Part shown: positions 26,575-35,864 of the stretch, in pieces | Position numbering within the stretch: position 1 is the first letter of the stretch | Layout of the letters: every line of letters starts with the position of its first letter | Assembly (NCBI GenBank): GCA_021781415.1 | Contig: JAJXWW010000001.1 | Location: forward strand, 1 to 64,000 | From: Planctomycetota bacterium | Lineage (GTDB): Bacteria > Planctomycetota > Planctomycetia > Gemmatales > Gemmataceae | DNA length: 64,000 nt | Direction of reading: 5' to 3' | Program-made: the position numbers and the translations under genes | The notes under the pieces: model-generated | Told to the model about the DNA's origin: nothing | Databases searched by the model: none | The model's input: only the letters and a program-made list of their open reading frames with translations

Positions 26575-28635
26575 GTGTTCGAGGGTACGGGCATGAGATT
26601 GCCGCGCAATCTCAAGAAATGGTTTTCGCCCTATGTCGTCGAGAAGCAGAAGCGTCCGGAGCGGCGCACGCTGCTCGAATTGGAGGAATTGGAGACGCGC
26701 GCGTTGCTGTCGGCCAACGGCGTCGTGGAGCCGATGTTGGCCGTCGTGCCGCAGACCGCGCCGATGACCGGCCCCGCCGTGTCCGGTTACACGCCCCAGC
26801 AGATCCAGCAAGCCTATGGCTTCAACTCGATTCCGCAGGTCAACGGGAAAAGCATCACCGGAGCCGGCGAAACCATCGCCATCGTGGACGCCTATTACGA
26901 TCCGAACATCGTCAGCGACGTGAAGCAGTTTAACACTCAGTTCAATCTGCAACAGTTCAACACCACCAACGGGCCGACGCTGAATGTTGTCTCGTACAAC
27001 GGCGGTTCGGCTTCCAGTCTGAGTCAAGACTCCACCGGCGGTTGGGCGCTCGAAACCTCGCTGGACGTGGAATGGGCGCATGCCATCGCTCCGCAGGCCA
27101 ACATTCTTCTCGTCGAGGCGGGGAATCAAAACCTATCCGGCTCGGCAAGCCTCCTCACCGCCGTGCAATATGCCGCGTCGCAAAAGGGGGTGGTCGCCGT
27201 CTCCATGAGCTGGGGACAAAACGAGTTCAGTACCGAGAGCAGCTACGATTCGTACTTCATCCCCCCAAGCACCAACCCCGGCGTGGTCTTCATCGCCGCT
27301 TCGGGAGACAATGGAGCCTATAACGGTCCCATTTATCCGGCAACGTCTCCGTATGTGTTGGCCGTGGGAGGAACGACGCTGTCCACCACTTCCACCTCGT
27401 CGGGAGGAGCCGTCTACGGGAGCGAATCGGCATGGTCCGGCAGCGGCGGAGGCGCGGCGGCCTACGAAGGCGAGCCATCGTACCAATACAATCAGGCATC
27501 GATTAACAATACCTACGGCTTCCCCAACGTCTACAACCCGTCTACCGGAGTCTATTCGTACTCGCGCATGACGCCCGATGTGTCCTACAACGCCGATCCC
27601 AACTCCGGCTACGCCGTCTACGACAGCATCCCCAGCCCGGCCTACGGGCTGAGCGGCGGCTGGACCGAGGTGGGCGGAACCAGCGCTGGCTCGCCGCAGT
27701 GGGCATCGATTATCGCTTTGGCCGATCAACAACGCATCGCCCAAGGCGGAAATGCGCTCGATACCAACGAAGTCCAAACGACGTTGTACAACTCGTTGAG
27801 CAACGGCAACTATAGCAAGATCTTCCACGACATCACAACCGGCTCGAACGGCTACTCGGCGGGAACCGGCTACGACATTGCCACCGGCTTGGGATCGCCC
27901 ATCGCCAATACACTCGTCCCGTTCTTGGCCAATTCCACCATCTCGATCGGGCAACTTCCCACGATTCAGGGTTCGGGTTACGGTGGTCTCGGTTCCGGAA
28001 CCGGCTCCACCGGCTTCTTCAGCTCCAGTAGTTTTTCGTTCTCTTCAGGCAGCTACTTCACGGCGTCCGCCGGGGGCCGAATGGGCGGCGGACTCTACAC
28101 CGGGTCCGGCAGTCTCAGCTTCCCGCCAGGCTCCGTGCAAGTCGGCGTTCCACCCGGCGCAGCCCCAGCCGCACCGGCCGGCACGCCTACCGCGCCAGTC
28201 GTCGCGCTTCCATCAATCGGCAACGAGGCCAACGGTTTCGTCTCCTTCAGCTTTACCGCGTCGGCCTCGCCCACCCCGACAACGACGGGAATCGCTTTCG
28301 CGCCCACCGCATCGAGTCTCGTCCCCATCCAGAACAGCAACGTCTTCGGCGCGACCGGCTGGGTGGGAGAGAGTACGTCGATGCGGCTGAGCAGCATGGG
28401 GCTGCCCGGCTCGTCGATTGAGGATTTGGCCAACAACTTAGCCGAGCCAGTCAACGAGAATTCCAACGATGTCGCGTTCGACGATTCGTCCAATGCGGAG
28501 GAGGACGCGATCGTTCGAGACGATTCGTCCGGCAACGAGGCGAACGTCGCGCCTTGGGAGGGCACTTTTCTAAATAAGTCGGAGATGGCCCTCGCCGCGG
28601 CCGGTGTGAGTACCGGCGAGGGAGGCAGCGAGTAG
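26575..28635 (+). CDS. Sedolisin-type serine-carboxyl peptidase (S53) with planctomycete N-terminal sorting-like motif
   Basis: A 686-residue secreted peptidase. The GTG at 26575 has GGAGG 8 nt upstream. The N-terminus RRTLLELEELETRALLSANG carries the LExLExRxLLS tag common at the start of planctomycete cell-surface proteins. The S53 catalytic Glu and Asp lie in ETSLDVEWAHA (about residue 158), the oxyanion Asp in AASGDNGAYNG (about 243), and the nucleophile Ser in GGTSAGSPQWAS (about 371). The calcium-binding region DITTGSNGYSAGTGYDIATG follows. No classical pro-domain is obvious. The C-terminal 200 residues are Ser/Gly/Pro/Thr-rich and probably act as a surface linker. Confidence 0.85.
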   Translation: MFEGTGMRLPRNLKKWFSPYVVEKQKRPERRTLLELEELETRALLSANGVVEPMLAVVPQTAPMTGPAVSGYTPQQIQQAYGFNSIPQVNGKSITGAGETIAIVDAYYDPNIVSDVKQFNTQFNLQQFNTTNGPTLNVVSYNGGSASSLSQDSTGGWALETSLDVEWAHAIAPQANILLVEAGNQNLSGSASLLTAVQYAASQKGVVAVSMSWGQNEFSTESSYDSYFIPPSTNPGVVFIAASGDNGAYNGPIYPATSPYVLAVGGTTLSTTSTSSGGAVYGSESAWSGSGGGAAAYEGEPSYQYNQASINNTYGFPNVYNPSTGVYSYSRMTPDVSYNADPNSGYAVYDSIPSPAYGLSGGWTEVGGTSAGSPQWASIIALADQQRIAQGGNALDTNEVQTTLYNSLSNGNYSKIFHDITTGSNGYSAGTGYDIATGLGSPIANTLVPFLANSTISIGQLPTIQGSGYGGLGSGTGSTGFFSSSSFSFSSGSYFTASAGGRMGGGLYTGSGSLSFPPGSVQVGVPPGAAPAAPAGTPTAPVVALPSIGNEANGFVSFSFTASASPTPTTTGIAFAPTASSLVPIQNSNVFGATGWVGESTSMRLSSMGLPGSSIEDLANNLAEPVNENSNDVAFDDSSNAEEDAIVRDDSSGNEANVAPWEGTFLNKSEMALAAAGVSTGEGGSE

Positions 28636-28645
28636 CACTCCATCC

Positions 28646-28680
28646 GCTCCCCTCTCCCTGTATACTAGGGAGAGGGGAGC
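28646..28680 (+). terminator. Strong hairpin after the sedolisin gene
   Basis: A perfect 14-bp stem (GCTCCCCTCTCCCT with AGGGAGAGGGGAGC) and a 7-nt loop, GTATACT, 10 bp after the stop codon. Confidence 0.65.
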
Positions 28681-28743
28681 GTCGGCCTCGGAAACCGACT
28701 CCGCGTCCTTCGATCGACGGTTCATCGGCCAATGGAGGCACTC

Positions 28744-29658
28744 ATGGTTCGTTGCGTCCTCTCTCTTGGATTCTCCCTAACCTTCGCGGTCTTCGCGCTT
28801 TCCGCCCCGGCTCCAGAAAAGGAGCGCGAGCCTCGTTTCGTTCGCGTCCTGTTGTTCGCCGGTTCGCCGACGCGCGAGTATCAATTTCTTCGTTCGCTCC
28901 TGATCAAAGAGAGCGAACGAAAGCACGTTGCGCTGTCGATCCTGTTGCAACCTCCGCCGGGTCGAGAGAAACGTCGTCCCGGCGTGGATCAAGGTGTCCC
29001 GGCGGAGCGACTGCTCGACACATTCCCCGCCAAGCTCGATGCCTACGATGCCATCGTTGCCTTCGATCCGGATTGGACGCTCCTTTCCGGCGAAGCGCAC
29101 AAATCGCTCCGCGATTGGGTGCGCGAAAAGGGCGGCGGACTTATCTCCATCGCGGGTCCGGTCAACGCGCGCCAACTCGTTCGCAAGGACGCGGATCGCA
29201 AGCTCGATCCCCTGCTCGACCTTTTGCCCGTCGTCCTCGGCGATCCCCAACTTCTCGGCAAAGACATCGACACCAGCAAGCCGCGCCGTCTCATTTTCCC
29301 TAAAACCGAGGTTGTTTATCCTTTTATCCGACTCAATGACAAAGTCAACGAGAGGACGGCCGGCTGGCGCGACTTCTTCGACCAAAAAAGCCCCGGCGAG
29401 ACGCGGAATGGTTTCTACAGCTATTATCCGGTGGCAAGCGTCAAGTCCAACGGCGTGGTTCTCGCCGCGCTCGACGACGACAAAGCGCGCATGAAAGACG
29501 GCAAAGATCAACCGTTTCTCGTGATTGGAGAAGCCAAGAAGGGTCGGGTGGTGTACCTCGGCTCCGGCGAAGTGTGGCGACTGCGTCAACATCGCCGCGA
29601 GTATTACGAGCGCTTTTGGCTCACCCTTCTCGGCTTCGCCACCGAGCCACGCCCCTAA
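28744..29658 (+). CDS. Secreted glutamine-amidotransferase-like (GATase1-fold) protein
   Basis: A 304-residue exported protein; the ATG at 28744 has GGAGG 5 nt upstream and opens a signal peptide (MVRCVLSLGFSLTFAVFALS). Segments YDAIVAFDPDWTLLSGEAHK, LRDWVREKGGGLISIAGPVN and VIGEAKKGRVVYLGSGEVWR resemble the class I GATase-like domain that planctomycetes fuse to vWA proteins. No catalytic Cys is visible at the usual position. The role is unknown; a non-catalytic binding domain is likely. Confidence 0.65.
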   Translation: MVRCVLSLGFSLTFAVFALSAPAPEKEREPRFVRVLLFAGSPTREYQFLRSLLIKESERKHVALSILLQPPPGREKRRPGVDQGVPAERLLDTFPAKLDAYDAIVAFDPDWTLLSGEAHKSLRDWVREKGGGLISIAGPVNARQLVRKDADRKLDPLLDLLPVVLGDPQLLGKDIDTSKPRRLIFPKTEVVYPFIRLNDKVNERTAGWRDFFDQKSPGETRNGFYSYYPVASVKSNGVVLAALDDDKARMKDGKDQPFLVIGEAKKGRVVYLGSGEVWRLRQHRREYYERFWLTLLGFATEPRP

Positions 29659-29805
29659 CGGTTCCGGCGGTTCATGCTGTTGGAAGCGATCTTCACGGAA
29701 TGGCATTTACTGATAGAAGCATGAAACGGGACGCGAAATCACCAATAACCATGGCAGAAATGTCATGGATAGCAAAAGGACCGAGATCCTTGCGATTGGC
29801 CGCGA

Positions 29806-29856
29806 CCCGTCGCTTGCGCTCCGGGCTGGGTCACGCGCTCGCTGGCGCTCCGGGCT
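29806..29856. repeat. Two degenerate family A repeat units
   Basis: CCCGTCGCTTGCGCTCCGGG (reverse complement of the family A core) at 29806, and a variant GCTCGCTGGCGCTCCGGGCT starting near 29837. They lie directly beside the stop of the D-threonine-aldolase-like gene. Confidence 0.75.
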
Positions 29857-29859
29857 GGG

Positions 29860-30978
29860 TCATACTGTCAAGATGCGGTCGCGCGCGGCGATGAGCCACT
29901 TGTCCGTCACCTCGCCGTTTTCGATGACGTATGCGTGTTGATGGAGTGCCACCGTGGGGCAAATGTGCGTCGGTATGGCGAAGAGGGTGTCGCCGGGGCG
30001 ATAGCGGTCGGCGGCGGGGGTTTCGACGACCAGATGCTCCTCGTTCTGGGCCACGGCTCGATACTCTGGAACGTCGAGCAGGAGGCAGCGTTTGCCGGCG
30101 GGGGGATCGGCCGAGACCGCTTTGTAACCCAGATCGAGGGTGACTCGGGTCGGCGTCGGCCGGCTGACGACGCGCGTCAACAGCAGCGCGGCCGGCGTGA
30201 ATCCAGCCAGATCGGGAAAACGGCTGCCGTAGCCGTCGTCGTGCAAAACGAGCGTGCCGGGCGAGCATTCGAGGCCGGGCACTTCGAGACGCGCGTGGAT
30301 GGGGAAAGTCGGCGTTCCCCCGGCGACGAATCGCGGTACGGGCAAGCCCTTTTGCAGCAGCGTCTCACGTAATGTGAGGGCGGGCTGCAACTGCGTTTGC
30401 ACCGCGCGTTGCCGTTCGACAAAACTCTCTTGATGATTGTGGCCGTCGTAAACGTGCAACCCTCCGGCGCGTAGACCCGGCGAACGATGAATCCGCTCGT
30501 AGAGTTCGATGGCTTCGCCGCCCGGAGCGATGCCGGTGCGATGTTGGCCCACATCGATGTCGAGCAAAACATCCGCCTGCAACCCCTCGGCGTCGAGCGT
30601 CTGAGACAGAGCGGAGATTCCCACGGGATGATCGGCCAGAACCGAAAATCGACAGGCGGGATAGGCGCGCATTAGCTGAACGAGGCGGCCACAGTTGGGA
30701 CCGACGAGAGGATAGGCGATCAACACGTCCACGACACCGCAGCGGGCGAGCATCTCCGCCTCGGCAATGGTGGCGCATTTGTGCTTGCGAATTCCGGCAT
30801 CCAGGGCCATGCGGATGATCTCCGGTGTTTTGTGCGTCTTGGCGTGCAGGCACAGGCGCAGCGGGTCGCCGGCCACCTCGATTGCTCGCGCGAGGTTGGC
30901 TCGAATGAGATCCTTGTAAAACAGCAGGGCGGGGCTGAAGATGGACGAAGTGTCGCGGATAAGGTAATGAGCATTCAT
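29860..30978 (-). CDS. D-threonine aldolase-like PLP enzyme (alanine racemase N-terminal fold)
   Basis: A 372-residue cytoplasmic enzyme of the D-TA/D-serine dehydratase-like family. The PLP Lys lies in LCLHAKTHKTPEII (about residue 47). Further marks are GIRKHKCATIAEAEMLARCG, VLLDIDVGQHRTGI, GLHVYDGHNH and GGTPTFPIHA. The C-terminal metal-binding His/Cys are in IPTHICPTVALHQHAYVI, as expected of D-threonine aldolase or D-serine deaminase. The ATG at 30978 is chosen by alignment; the Shine-Dalgarno sequence is poor. It stands alone and is divergent from the esterase gene. Confidence 0.85.
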   Translation of the reverse strand: MNAHYLIRDTSSIFSPALLFYKDLIRANLARAIEVAGDPLRLCLHAKTHKTPEIIRMALDAGIRKHKCATIAEAEMLARCGVVDVLIAYPLVGPNCGRLVQLMRAYPACRFSVLADHPVGISALSQTLDAEGLQADVLLDIDVGQHRTGIAPGGEAIELYERIHRSPGLRAGGLHVYDGHNHQESFVERQRAVQTQLQPALTLRETLLQKGLPVPRFVAGGTPTFPIHARLEVPGLECSPGTLVLHDDGYGSRFPDLAGFTPAALLLTRVVSRPTPTRVTLDLGYKAVSADPPAGKRCLLLDVPEYRAVAQNEEHLVVETPAADRYRPGDTLFAIPTHICPTVALHQHAYVIENGEVTDKWLIAARDRILTV

Positions 30979-31190
30979 GGCAGGTACTCGTGATGGAAGG
31001 TCTATCGCCGCGTGTTTCATGGGATTATATGGGGCTGCCGCGTTGAAGCAGAGACGACCTCGTAAAGTTCTTGTCGGCGAGCGGATCGGCGTCAACCGCA
31101 GCAAACGCCGATCTGGGGCTTTAACGCAACGACTCTCGCCCCTACAATCCGATGGAAGCCTACCCACCGATTTTCCTTGGAGTCGTCGTT

Positions 31191-33326
31191 ATGTCTCCTC
31201 GAAGCTGCTTGCTGATCCTTCCGTTCGTCATCCTCGTTCCGTCTCTTCGAGGCGAAGAGAAACCCGCCTCGGCGACCGCGCGCGGCGACCGTCTGCTCGA
31301 CGGCTATTTTCGCTCGCAAGTGAAGCGCATCGCCGAGGCCGATCTCGCCGAGATCCGGACGCGCGCCGAATGGGAGAAAAAGCGCCCGGAATATCGCCAA
31401 CAGTTTCTCGATTCGATTGGTCTTTGGCCTTTGCCGCCGCGCACCGATCTCCATGCCACTGTCACCGGCAAAGTCGAGACGGATTTGTTTACCGTCGAGA
31501 AGCTGCACTTTCAATCGCGTCCAGGGCTGTACGTCACGGCCAATTTGTATGTTCCCAAACGAGCCAAACTGCCCGCTCCGGCCGTGGTGTACGTTTGCGG
31601 CCACGCCAATGTCGTTCTCGACAAGGTGTCCTACGGCAGCAAGGTCTACTATCAGCGTCATGGAGCATGGTTTGCCGAACACGGATACGTTTGTTTGGTC
31701 CTCGATACCCTGGAGCTGGGCGAGATACCGGGCGAGCATCACGGAACCTATAGCCGAGGAATGTGGTGGTGGCAGGCGTTGGGCTATACTCCCGCGGGGG
31801 TCGAGTGCTGGAATGCCATGCGCGGCCTCGACTATTTGCAGACGCGGAAAGAGGTGGATGCCAAGAAACTCGGCATCACGGGACGAAGCGGCGGTGGCGC
31901 GACATCGTGGTGGGTGGCGGCAGCCGACGATCGCGTGCAGTGCATCGTACCCGTGGCGGGCATAACCGATCTGCAATGTCACGTTCTCGAAGGCGTCGTG
32001 CCCCGTCTGCGCGACGGCGTGATTTCCGGACACTGCGATTGCATGTATCCGGTAAACACCTATCGCTGGGACTTCGCCCATGTGGCGGCGCTGTGCGCCC
32101 CGCGCCCGCTACTGTTGGGCAACAGCGACGCGGACGATATTTTCCCCGTCGCCGGGTATCGACGCCTCGCCGACAAGGCGCGCAAAATCTATGCGCTGTA
32201 CGGCGCAACGGATCGCTTCCAACTGCTCGAAACGAAGGGGCCGCACAAAGATACGCCAGAACTGCGCGTCGGTGCCTTTCGGTGGATGAACCGCTGGTTG
32301 AAAAACGATCTCGGCGAGGTCCGCGACGACGAACCGGCGAAGTTGACGCCACGACAACTGAAGGTGTTCGACCGCCCGCCCGCCGACGCGAGGAACGCCT
32401 CGATCCACGAATCGTTCGTGCAAGCCGCCAAAATCGAACAACCGCAATCCGCCGAGGTGGCCCGCGAGTGGTGGAAAGGGCGCGCGCCGGAGCTAACGCA
32501 AGAGTTGCGCAGCCGCGTCTTCCGCAACTGGCCAGAGCATCCGCCGGTGCCTAATGCTCGTTTGGTCCACGATGTCAAGCGCGACGGCATCCGGCTGCGC
32601 GCCTACGATTTCGTGAGTGAGGAGCAGGTCGAACTGCGCTTGTGGCTGACGACGGCGGACAATGGAAGTAAACCTAGTAATGTTATCGTCAATATCCTCG
32701 ATGAAGCGGGGTGGAAGGAATGGATCGCCGATCTCGGTCCCGCCTTCCAGGAGGCGCTGCAAACGGCGGACGCGCCCAAGCGCGACGAAGCGCGGTTCGC
32801 CCAACTTCGCAAGACATTGCAAACCCACAAGTGGGCGTTCGCCACCGTGACGCCGCGCGGCATCGGGCCGACGCGCTGGTCCGAAGTCAGCCAATTCGAC
32901 GGCAAGCCCCGCGGGCAGCAGATCCGCCGCCGCTTCGCCCTACTCGGCCAAACGCTCGACAGTCGGCGAGTATGGGACGCCCGGCGAGCGTTGGCTTGCC
33001 TGCGCGACGTGCCGGATCTCAAAGGCGTGCCGCGCTGGCTACAAGGGAAAAACGACATGGCCGGCATCGCCCTTTATGCCGCCCTGTTCGAACCGGAGGT
33101 GGAGCGGTTGGACTTGTGGCATCTGCCCGCATCCCATCGGCAGGGACCGATTTTTCTCAACGTGTTGCGCGTCCTCGATGTGCCGCAGGCCGTGGCGTTG
33201 GCCCTTCCGCGTAAGGTTCGCCTCCATGTGAAGGATGACGCCGAGGCGAAAGCGTGGGATTGGCCGATACAATTGCAAGAGAAGCTGGGACAAGACAATA
33301 TACAGATACAGAGAGTGCCCGATTAG
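31191..33326 (+). CDS. Secreted acetyl-xylan-esterase-like alpha/beta hydrolase
   Basis: A 711-residue exported protein; the ATG at 31191 (GGAG 9 nt upstream) opens a signal peptide (MSPRSCLLILPFVILVPSLR). The first 380 residues form an alpha/beta hydrolase of the acetyl-xylan esterase/dipeptidyl-peptidase type with nucleophile elbow LGITGRSGGGATSWW and a likely acid in NSDADDIFPV; the catalytic His is probably in KGPHKDTPE. The remaining 300 residues repeat a hydrolase-like layout without an obvious nucleophile (LRLWLTTADNGSKPSNVIVN; LPASHRQGPIFLNVLRVLDV). The substrate may be acetylated polysaccharide, which is inference. Confidence 0.8.
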   Translation: MSPRSCLLILPFVILVPSLRGEEKPASATARGDRLLDGYFRSQVKRIAEADLAEIRTRAEWEKKRPEYRQQFLDSIGLWPLPPRTDLHATVTGKVETDLFTVEKLHFQSRPGLYVTANLYVPKRAKLPAPAVVYVCGHANVVLDKVSYGSKVYYQRHGAWFAEHGYVCLVLDTLELGEIPGEHHGTYSRGMWWWQALGYTPAGVECWNAMRGLDYLQTRKEVDAKKLGITGRSGGGATSWWVAAADDRVQCIVPVAGITDLQCHVLEGVVPRLRDGVISGHCDCMYPVNTYRWDFAHVAALCAPRPLLLGNSDADDIFPVAGYRRLADKARKIYALYGATDRFQLLETKGPHKDTPELRVGAFRWMNRWLKNDLGEVRDDEPAKLTPRQLKVFDRPPADARNASIHESFVQAAKIEQPQSAEVAREWWKGRAPELTQELRSRVFRNWPEHPPVPNARLVHDVKRDGIRLRAYDFVSEEQVELRLWLTTADNGSKPSNVIVNILDEAGWKEWIADLGPAFQEALQTADAPKRDEARFAQLRKTLQTHKWAFATVTPRGIGPTRWSEVSQFDGKPRGQQIRRRFALLGQTLDSRRVWDARRALACLRDVPDLKGVPRWLQGKNDMAGIALYAALFEPEVERLDLWHLPASHRQGPIFLNVLRVLDVPQAVALALPRKVRLHVKDDAEAKAWDWPIQLQEKLGQDNIQIQRVPD

Positions 33327-33382
33327 CTTTTCTGTGGAGATTAACACCGGCGAATGGGAACCTATTGAAGAAGAAGATGGGA

Positions 33383-33949
33383 TCACGCCGGAAAGATCTC
33401 GTCTACTTCCATTTTCCAACCTGGCACGGCCGGCTCCGCCTCCGCGGTTTCGCCCCGTCGATACACGCTGGGATGTCCTGGATCGGCGGCCCGGTATACG
33501 GATACCGTTTCCGCTTGTGGATCGACATCCCAAACGACGAGAGTGCCCGCGGCGAAATAGTCCGCCCTTTTCGATTCCATCTCCTCTTCCGCGGCATTTC
33601 CATAGTCGTTTGCACTTCGCACTTCGACGGCCAAGTCCGGCGGACCTTCCATAAAACGCATCCGATTGGGCGGTAGAACTCCCGAGAAATACGATGCGTC
33701 GGGAGAGAACGATTCTCTTCCCGAAGGAAGTTCCGGCACGGCATAGCCCACCCCATCGGCATGCGCAATTCCGCGTCGATGCGTTTTCACATACAGGCGT
33801 AGGCCGACAAAGATCTCTTCCGCCACAACTCCCGGCAAGTGTCCCGATGCCATAAAACGTACGATCCTTCCGCCGATGAGTTCCGCCTTGCCTTCCTCTC
33901 GATACAGATCGTCCAAAGTTGCGCGGAGCATCGATACAGGAGTCATCAT
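33383..33949 (-). CDS. Uma2-family (PD-(D/E)XK-like) protein
   Basis: A 188-residue protein of the Uma2/DUF820 family: EGKAELIGGRIVRFMASGHL, then SPDASYFSG, the strand PPDLAVEVRSANDYG and MESKRADYFAAGTLVVWDVD. The Asp, Glu-Val-x-Ser and Lys positions match the restriction-endonuclease-like core. Family members are abundant in planctomycetes and cyanobacteria and their in vivo role is unproven. It is the last gene of a minus-strand run that begins with the CBS and Kor genes. Confidence 0.85.
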   Translation of the reverse strand: MMTPVSMLRATLDDLYREEGKAELIGGRIVRFMASGHLPGVVAEEIFVGLRLYVKTHRRGIAHADGVGYAVPELPSGRESFSPDASYFSGVLPPNRMRFMEGPPDLAVEVRSANDYGNAAEEEMESKRADYFAAGTLVVWDVDPQAETVSVYRAADPGHPSVYRRGETAEAEPAVPGWKMEVDEIFPA

Positions 33950-34028
33950 TTACCTCTACAACCATCGGGGTACGCTTATCCTCAGGTAGCTTACCGTTTT
34001 CACGACTCCAAACACAAGTTCGAATCGA

Positions 34029-34550
34029 TTACCACCCGCGCGTTTTGCACGCGCGCATGATACGACGCAGCATATCGCGCACGGAGATGATGCCGAGCAG
34101 TTGGCCGTTTTCCAAAACGGGGAGATGACGGTAGCCGCCCGCGTCCATTTGATGGAGCGCAAAGGCCAGCGAATCGCTCGCGCGTACCGTCGTCGGATTT
34201 GAGGTCATCAGGTCGCCCACGGACAACGGCGCGGATTCTGCGCTCGGATCGCTCGCGTTCGTCAGCAGATCGCGCTCGGTGATAATCCCCACAAGAACGT
34301 CGCCGCCGTCAACGATCGGAATCGCCCCGATTTGATGCTGCAACATCAGGTCGAGGGCTTGTTGGACGGACGCTGTTGGCGGTAGGGTGATCGCCGGAGT
34401 TGGGTGCAAATCGCGCACCGTATCTTCCATCAAACTGCGCTCGACCCGATCTTGTGCCACGGGGCGATCGAGTTGCGTCAGGTCGGCGAGACAGTGACCG
34501 CACTGTTCGCTCCCCGGCAGATTATCGTAAGCACAATGGGGACAATTCAT
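34029..34550 (-). CDS. Zinc-ribbon plus CBS-pair protein
   Basis: A 173-residue protein. The N-terminus MNCPHCAYDNLPGSEQCGHC is a four-Cys zinc ribbon. Two CBS motifs follow at about residues 45-100 (ASVQQALDLMLQHQIGAIPI, IVDGGDVLVGIITERDLL) and 110-165 (GDLMTSNPTTVRASDSLAFA, HLPVLENGQLLGIISVRDML). CBS pairs bind adenine nucleotides and act as energy sensors. It lies downstream of korB on the same strand, and another CBS protein lies upstream of korA, so both may sense energy state for the oxidoreductase (inference). Confidence 0.85.
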   Translation of the reverse strand: MNCPHCAYDNLPGSEQCGHCLADLTQLDRPVAQDRVERSLMEDTVRDLHPTPAITLPPTASVQQALDLMLQHQIGAIPIVDGGDVLVGIITERDLLTNASDPSAESAPLSVGDLMTSNPTTVRASDSLAFALHQMDAGGYRHLPVLENGQLLGIISVRDMLRRIMRACKTRGW

Positions 34551-34556
34551 GGTAGG

Positions 34557-34671
34557 CAGTAGTCAGTAGCCAGTAGTCAGTAGTCAGTAGTCAGTAGTCA
34601 GAGGCCAGTCGTCAGAGGCCAGTCGTCAGTAGCCAGTAGTCAGTAGTCAGAGGCCAGTAGTCAGTAGTCAG
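34557..34671. repeat. Heptamer repeat array, CAGTAGT type
   Basis: About 115 bp built from 7-bp units, mainly CAGTAGT, with CAGTAGC, CAGAGGC and CAGTCGT variants. It lies between korB and the zinc-ribbon CBS gene, just 5' of the latter. Such heptamer arrays resemble the STRR repeats of cyanobacteria in form. Confidence 0.85.
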
Positions 34672-34782
34672 AGGCCGCCCCAAAAGCCCCTCTCCCCTGA
34701 GTACAGGGGCGAGGAGGGACTTTGCAGATAGCCTCTCTGTAATCGGTGGTCGGTCGGCAACTTCAACGATTGTTGATTCGTT

Positions 34783-34809
34783 GCTACCGGCTACTGGCTA
34801 CTGGCTACT
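34783..34809. repeat. Inverted heptamers next to the korB 3' end
   Basis: GCTACCGGCTACTGGCTACT is the reverse complement of CAGTAGC-type units in the array at 34557-34671, about 110 bp away. The two could pair in the transcript. Confidence 0.65.
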
Positions 34810-34814
34810 TCTCT

Positions 34815-35837
34815 TCACTCCACAATCCAGGTTTCATCGCTGGCGAACAAGTCTTCGAGTTTACCCGCGCCGCGAGAGGCGATGGTCTCTTCCATCTGGT
34901 GGTTGAGAACGTGTTCGTAGGTCGGTCGTTCGACGGCTCGGAAGACGCCGATGCACTCGGGAAATTCGGGATGGACCATACGGCTCAGCAAATACGCCAA
35001 GCTCGGCTCGTCGGCCTTTTCGTCGTGGACGAGAAGATCGTCTTTGGCGATGCCGTTGCCCAAATCGACGACTTCCGGGTTCAATCCGTGCAGACGGATG
35101 CCTTTGTTCTGATCCTTCCCAAACACCAGCGGTCGTCCGTGTTGCAAGGACAGCACGTTGTCGGACTTCACGCTTTTGTCGGTGGCATACTCGAAGACGC
35201 CGTCGTTGAAAATCTTGCAGTTCTGATAGATCTCGACGAACGCCGTCCCCTTGTGGGCGGCGGCGCGCTTCAGCGTTTCGGTCAGGTGATGAATGTCGAT
35301 GTCGATGGTACGGGCGACGAAGGTGGCATCCGCGCCGAGAGCCAGAGAGAGCGGTCGCAACGGCGTGTCGATCGAGCCGAGCGGACTCGACTTGGTTCGC
35401 GTGCCGATGCGCGAGGTCGGCGAGTATTGCCCCTTTGTCAGACCGTAGATTTCGTTATTGAACAAGATGATCTTGAGGTCCATGTTGCGGCGGATGGCGT
35501 GGATGAGATGGTTGCCGCCGATGGACAGTCCGTCGCCGTCGCCGGTGATGACCCAGACGCTGAGGTCGGGTCGAGCCAATTTGACTCCGGTGGCGATGGC
35601 TGGAGCGCGGCCGTGAATGGTATGAAAACCATAGGTGTTCATGTAATACGGGAAGCGGCTGGAGCAACCGATGCCGGAGATGAAGACGAATTTCTCGCGC
35701 GGTATGCCGAGACCGGCCAACGCTTTCTTCATCTGCGCCAGAATCGAGTAATCGCCGCAACCGGGACACCAGCGGATCTCTTGATCGCTGGCCAAGTCTT
35801 TCGGTGAGAGCGTATGTAAAGTCGTCAGGGTAGACAT
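34815..35837 (-). CDS. korB: 2-oxoacid:ferredoxin oxidoreductase, beta subunit
   Basis: A 340-residue TPP-binding subunit. Motifs: RWCPGCGDYSILAQMKKALA near the N-terminus, SGIGCSSRFPYYMNTYGFHT, HGRAPAIATGVKLARPDL, the TPP/Mg site GDGDGLSIGGNHLIHAIRRN and LFNNEIYGLTKGQYSPTS. It lacks an added 4Fe-4S domain, as in two-subunit enzymes of the KorAB type that oxidise 2-oxoglutarate (or pyruvate) to the acyl-CoA with ferredoxin as acceptor. It follows korA by 80 bp, much of it occupied by heptamer repeats. Substrate choice between 2-oxoglutarate and other 2-oxoacids cannot be settled from sequence alone. Confidence 0.9.
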   Translation of the reverse strand: MSTLTTLHTLSPKDLASDQEIRWCPGCGDYSILAQMKKALAGLGIPREKFVFISGIGCSSRFPYYMNTYGFHTIHGRAPAIATGVKLARPDLSVWVITGDGDGLSIGGNHLIHAIRRNMDLKIILFNNEIYGLTKGQYSPTSRIGTRTKSSPLGSIDTPLRPLSLALGADATFVARTIDIDIHHLTETLKRAAAHKGTAFVEIYQNCKIFNDGVFEYATDKSVKSDNVLSLQHGRPLVFGKDQNKGIRLHGLNPEVVDLGNGIAKDDLLVHDEKADEPSLAYLLSRMVHPEFPECIGVFRAVERPTYEHVLNHQMEETIASRGAGKLEDLFASDETWIVE

Positions 35838-35864
35838 TTGCGTTACCTTTCGATCGATCTAAAT

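Noticed and set aside
34557-34671. Replication origin or iteron cluster
   Set aside because: The heptamers do not resemble DnaA boxes and no replication gene or AT-rich unwinding region is nearby.
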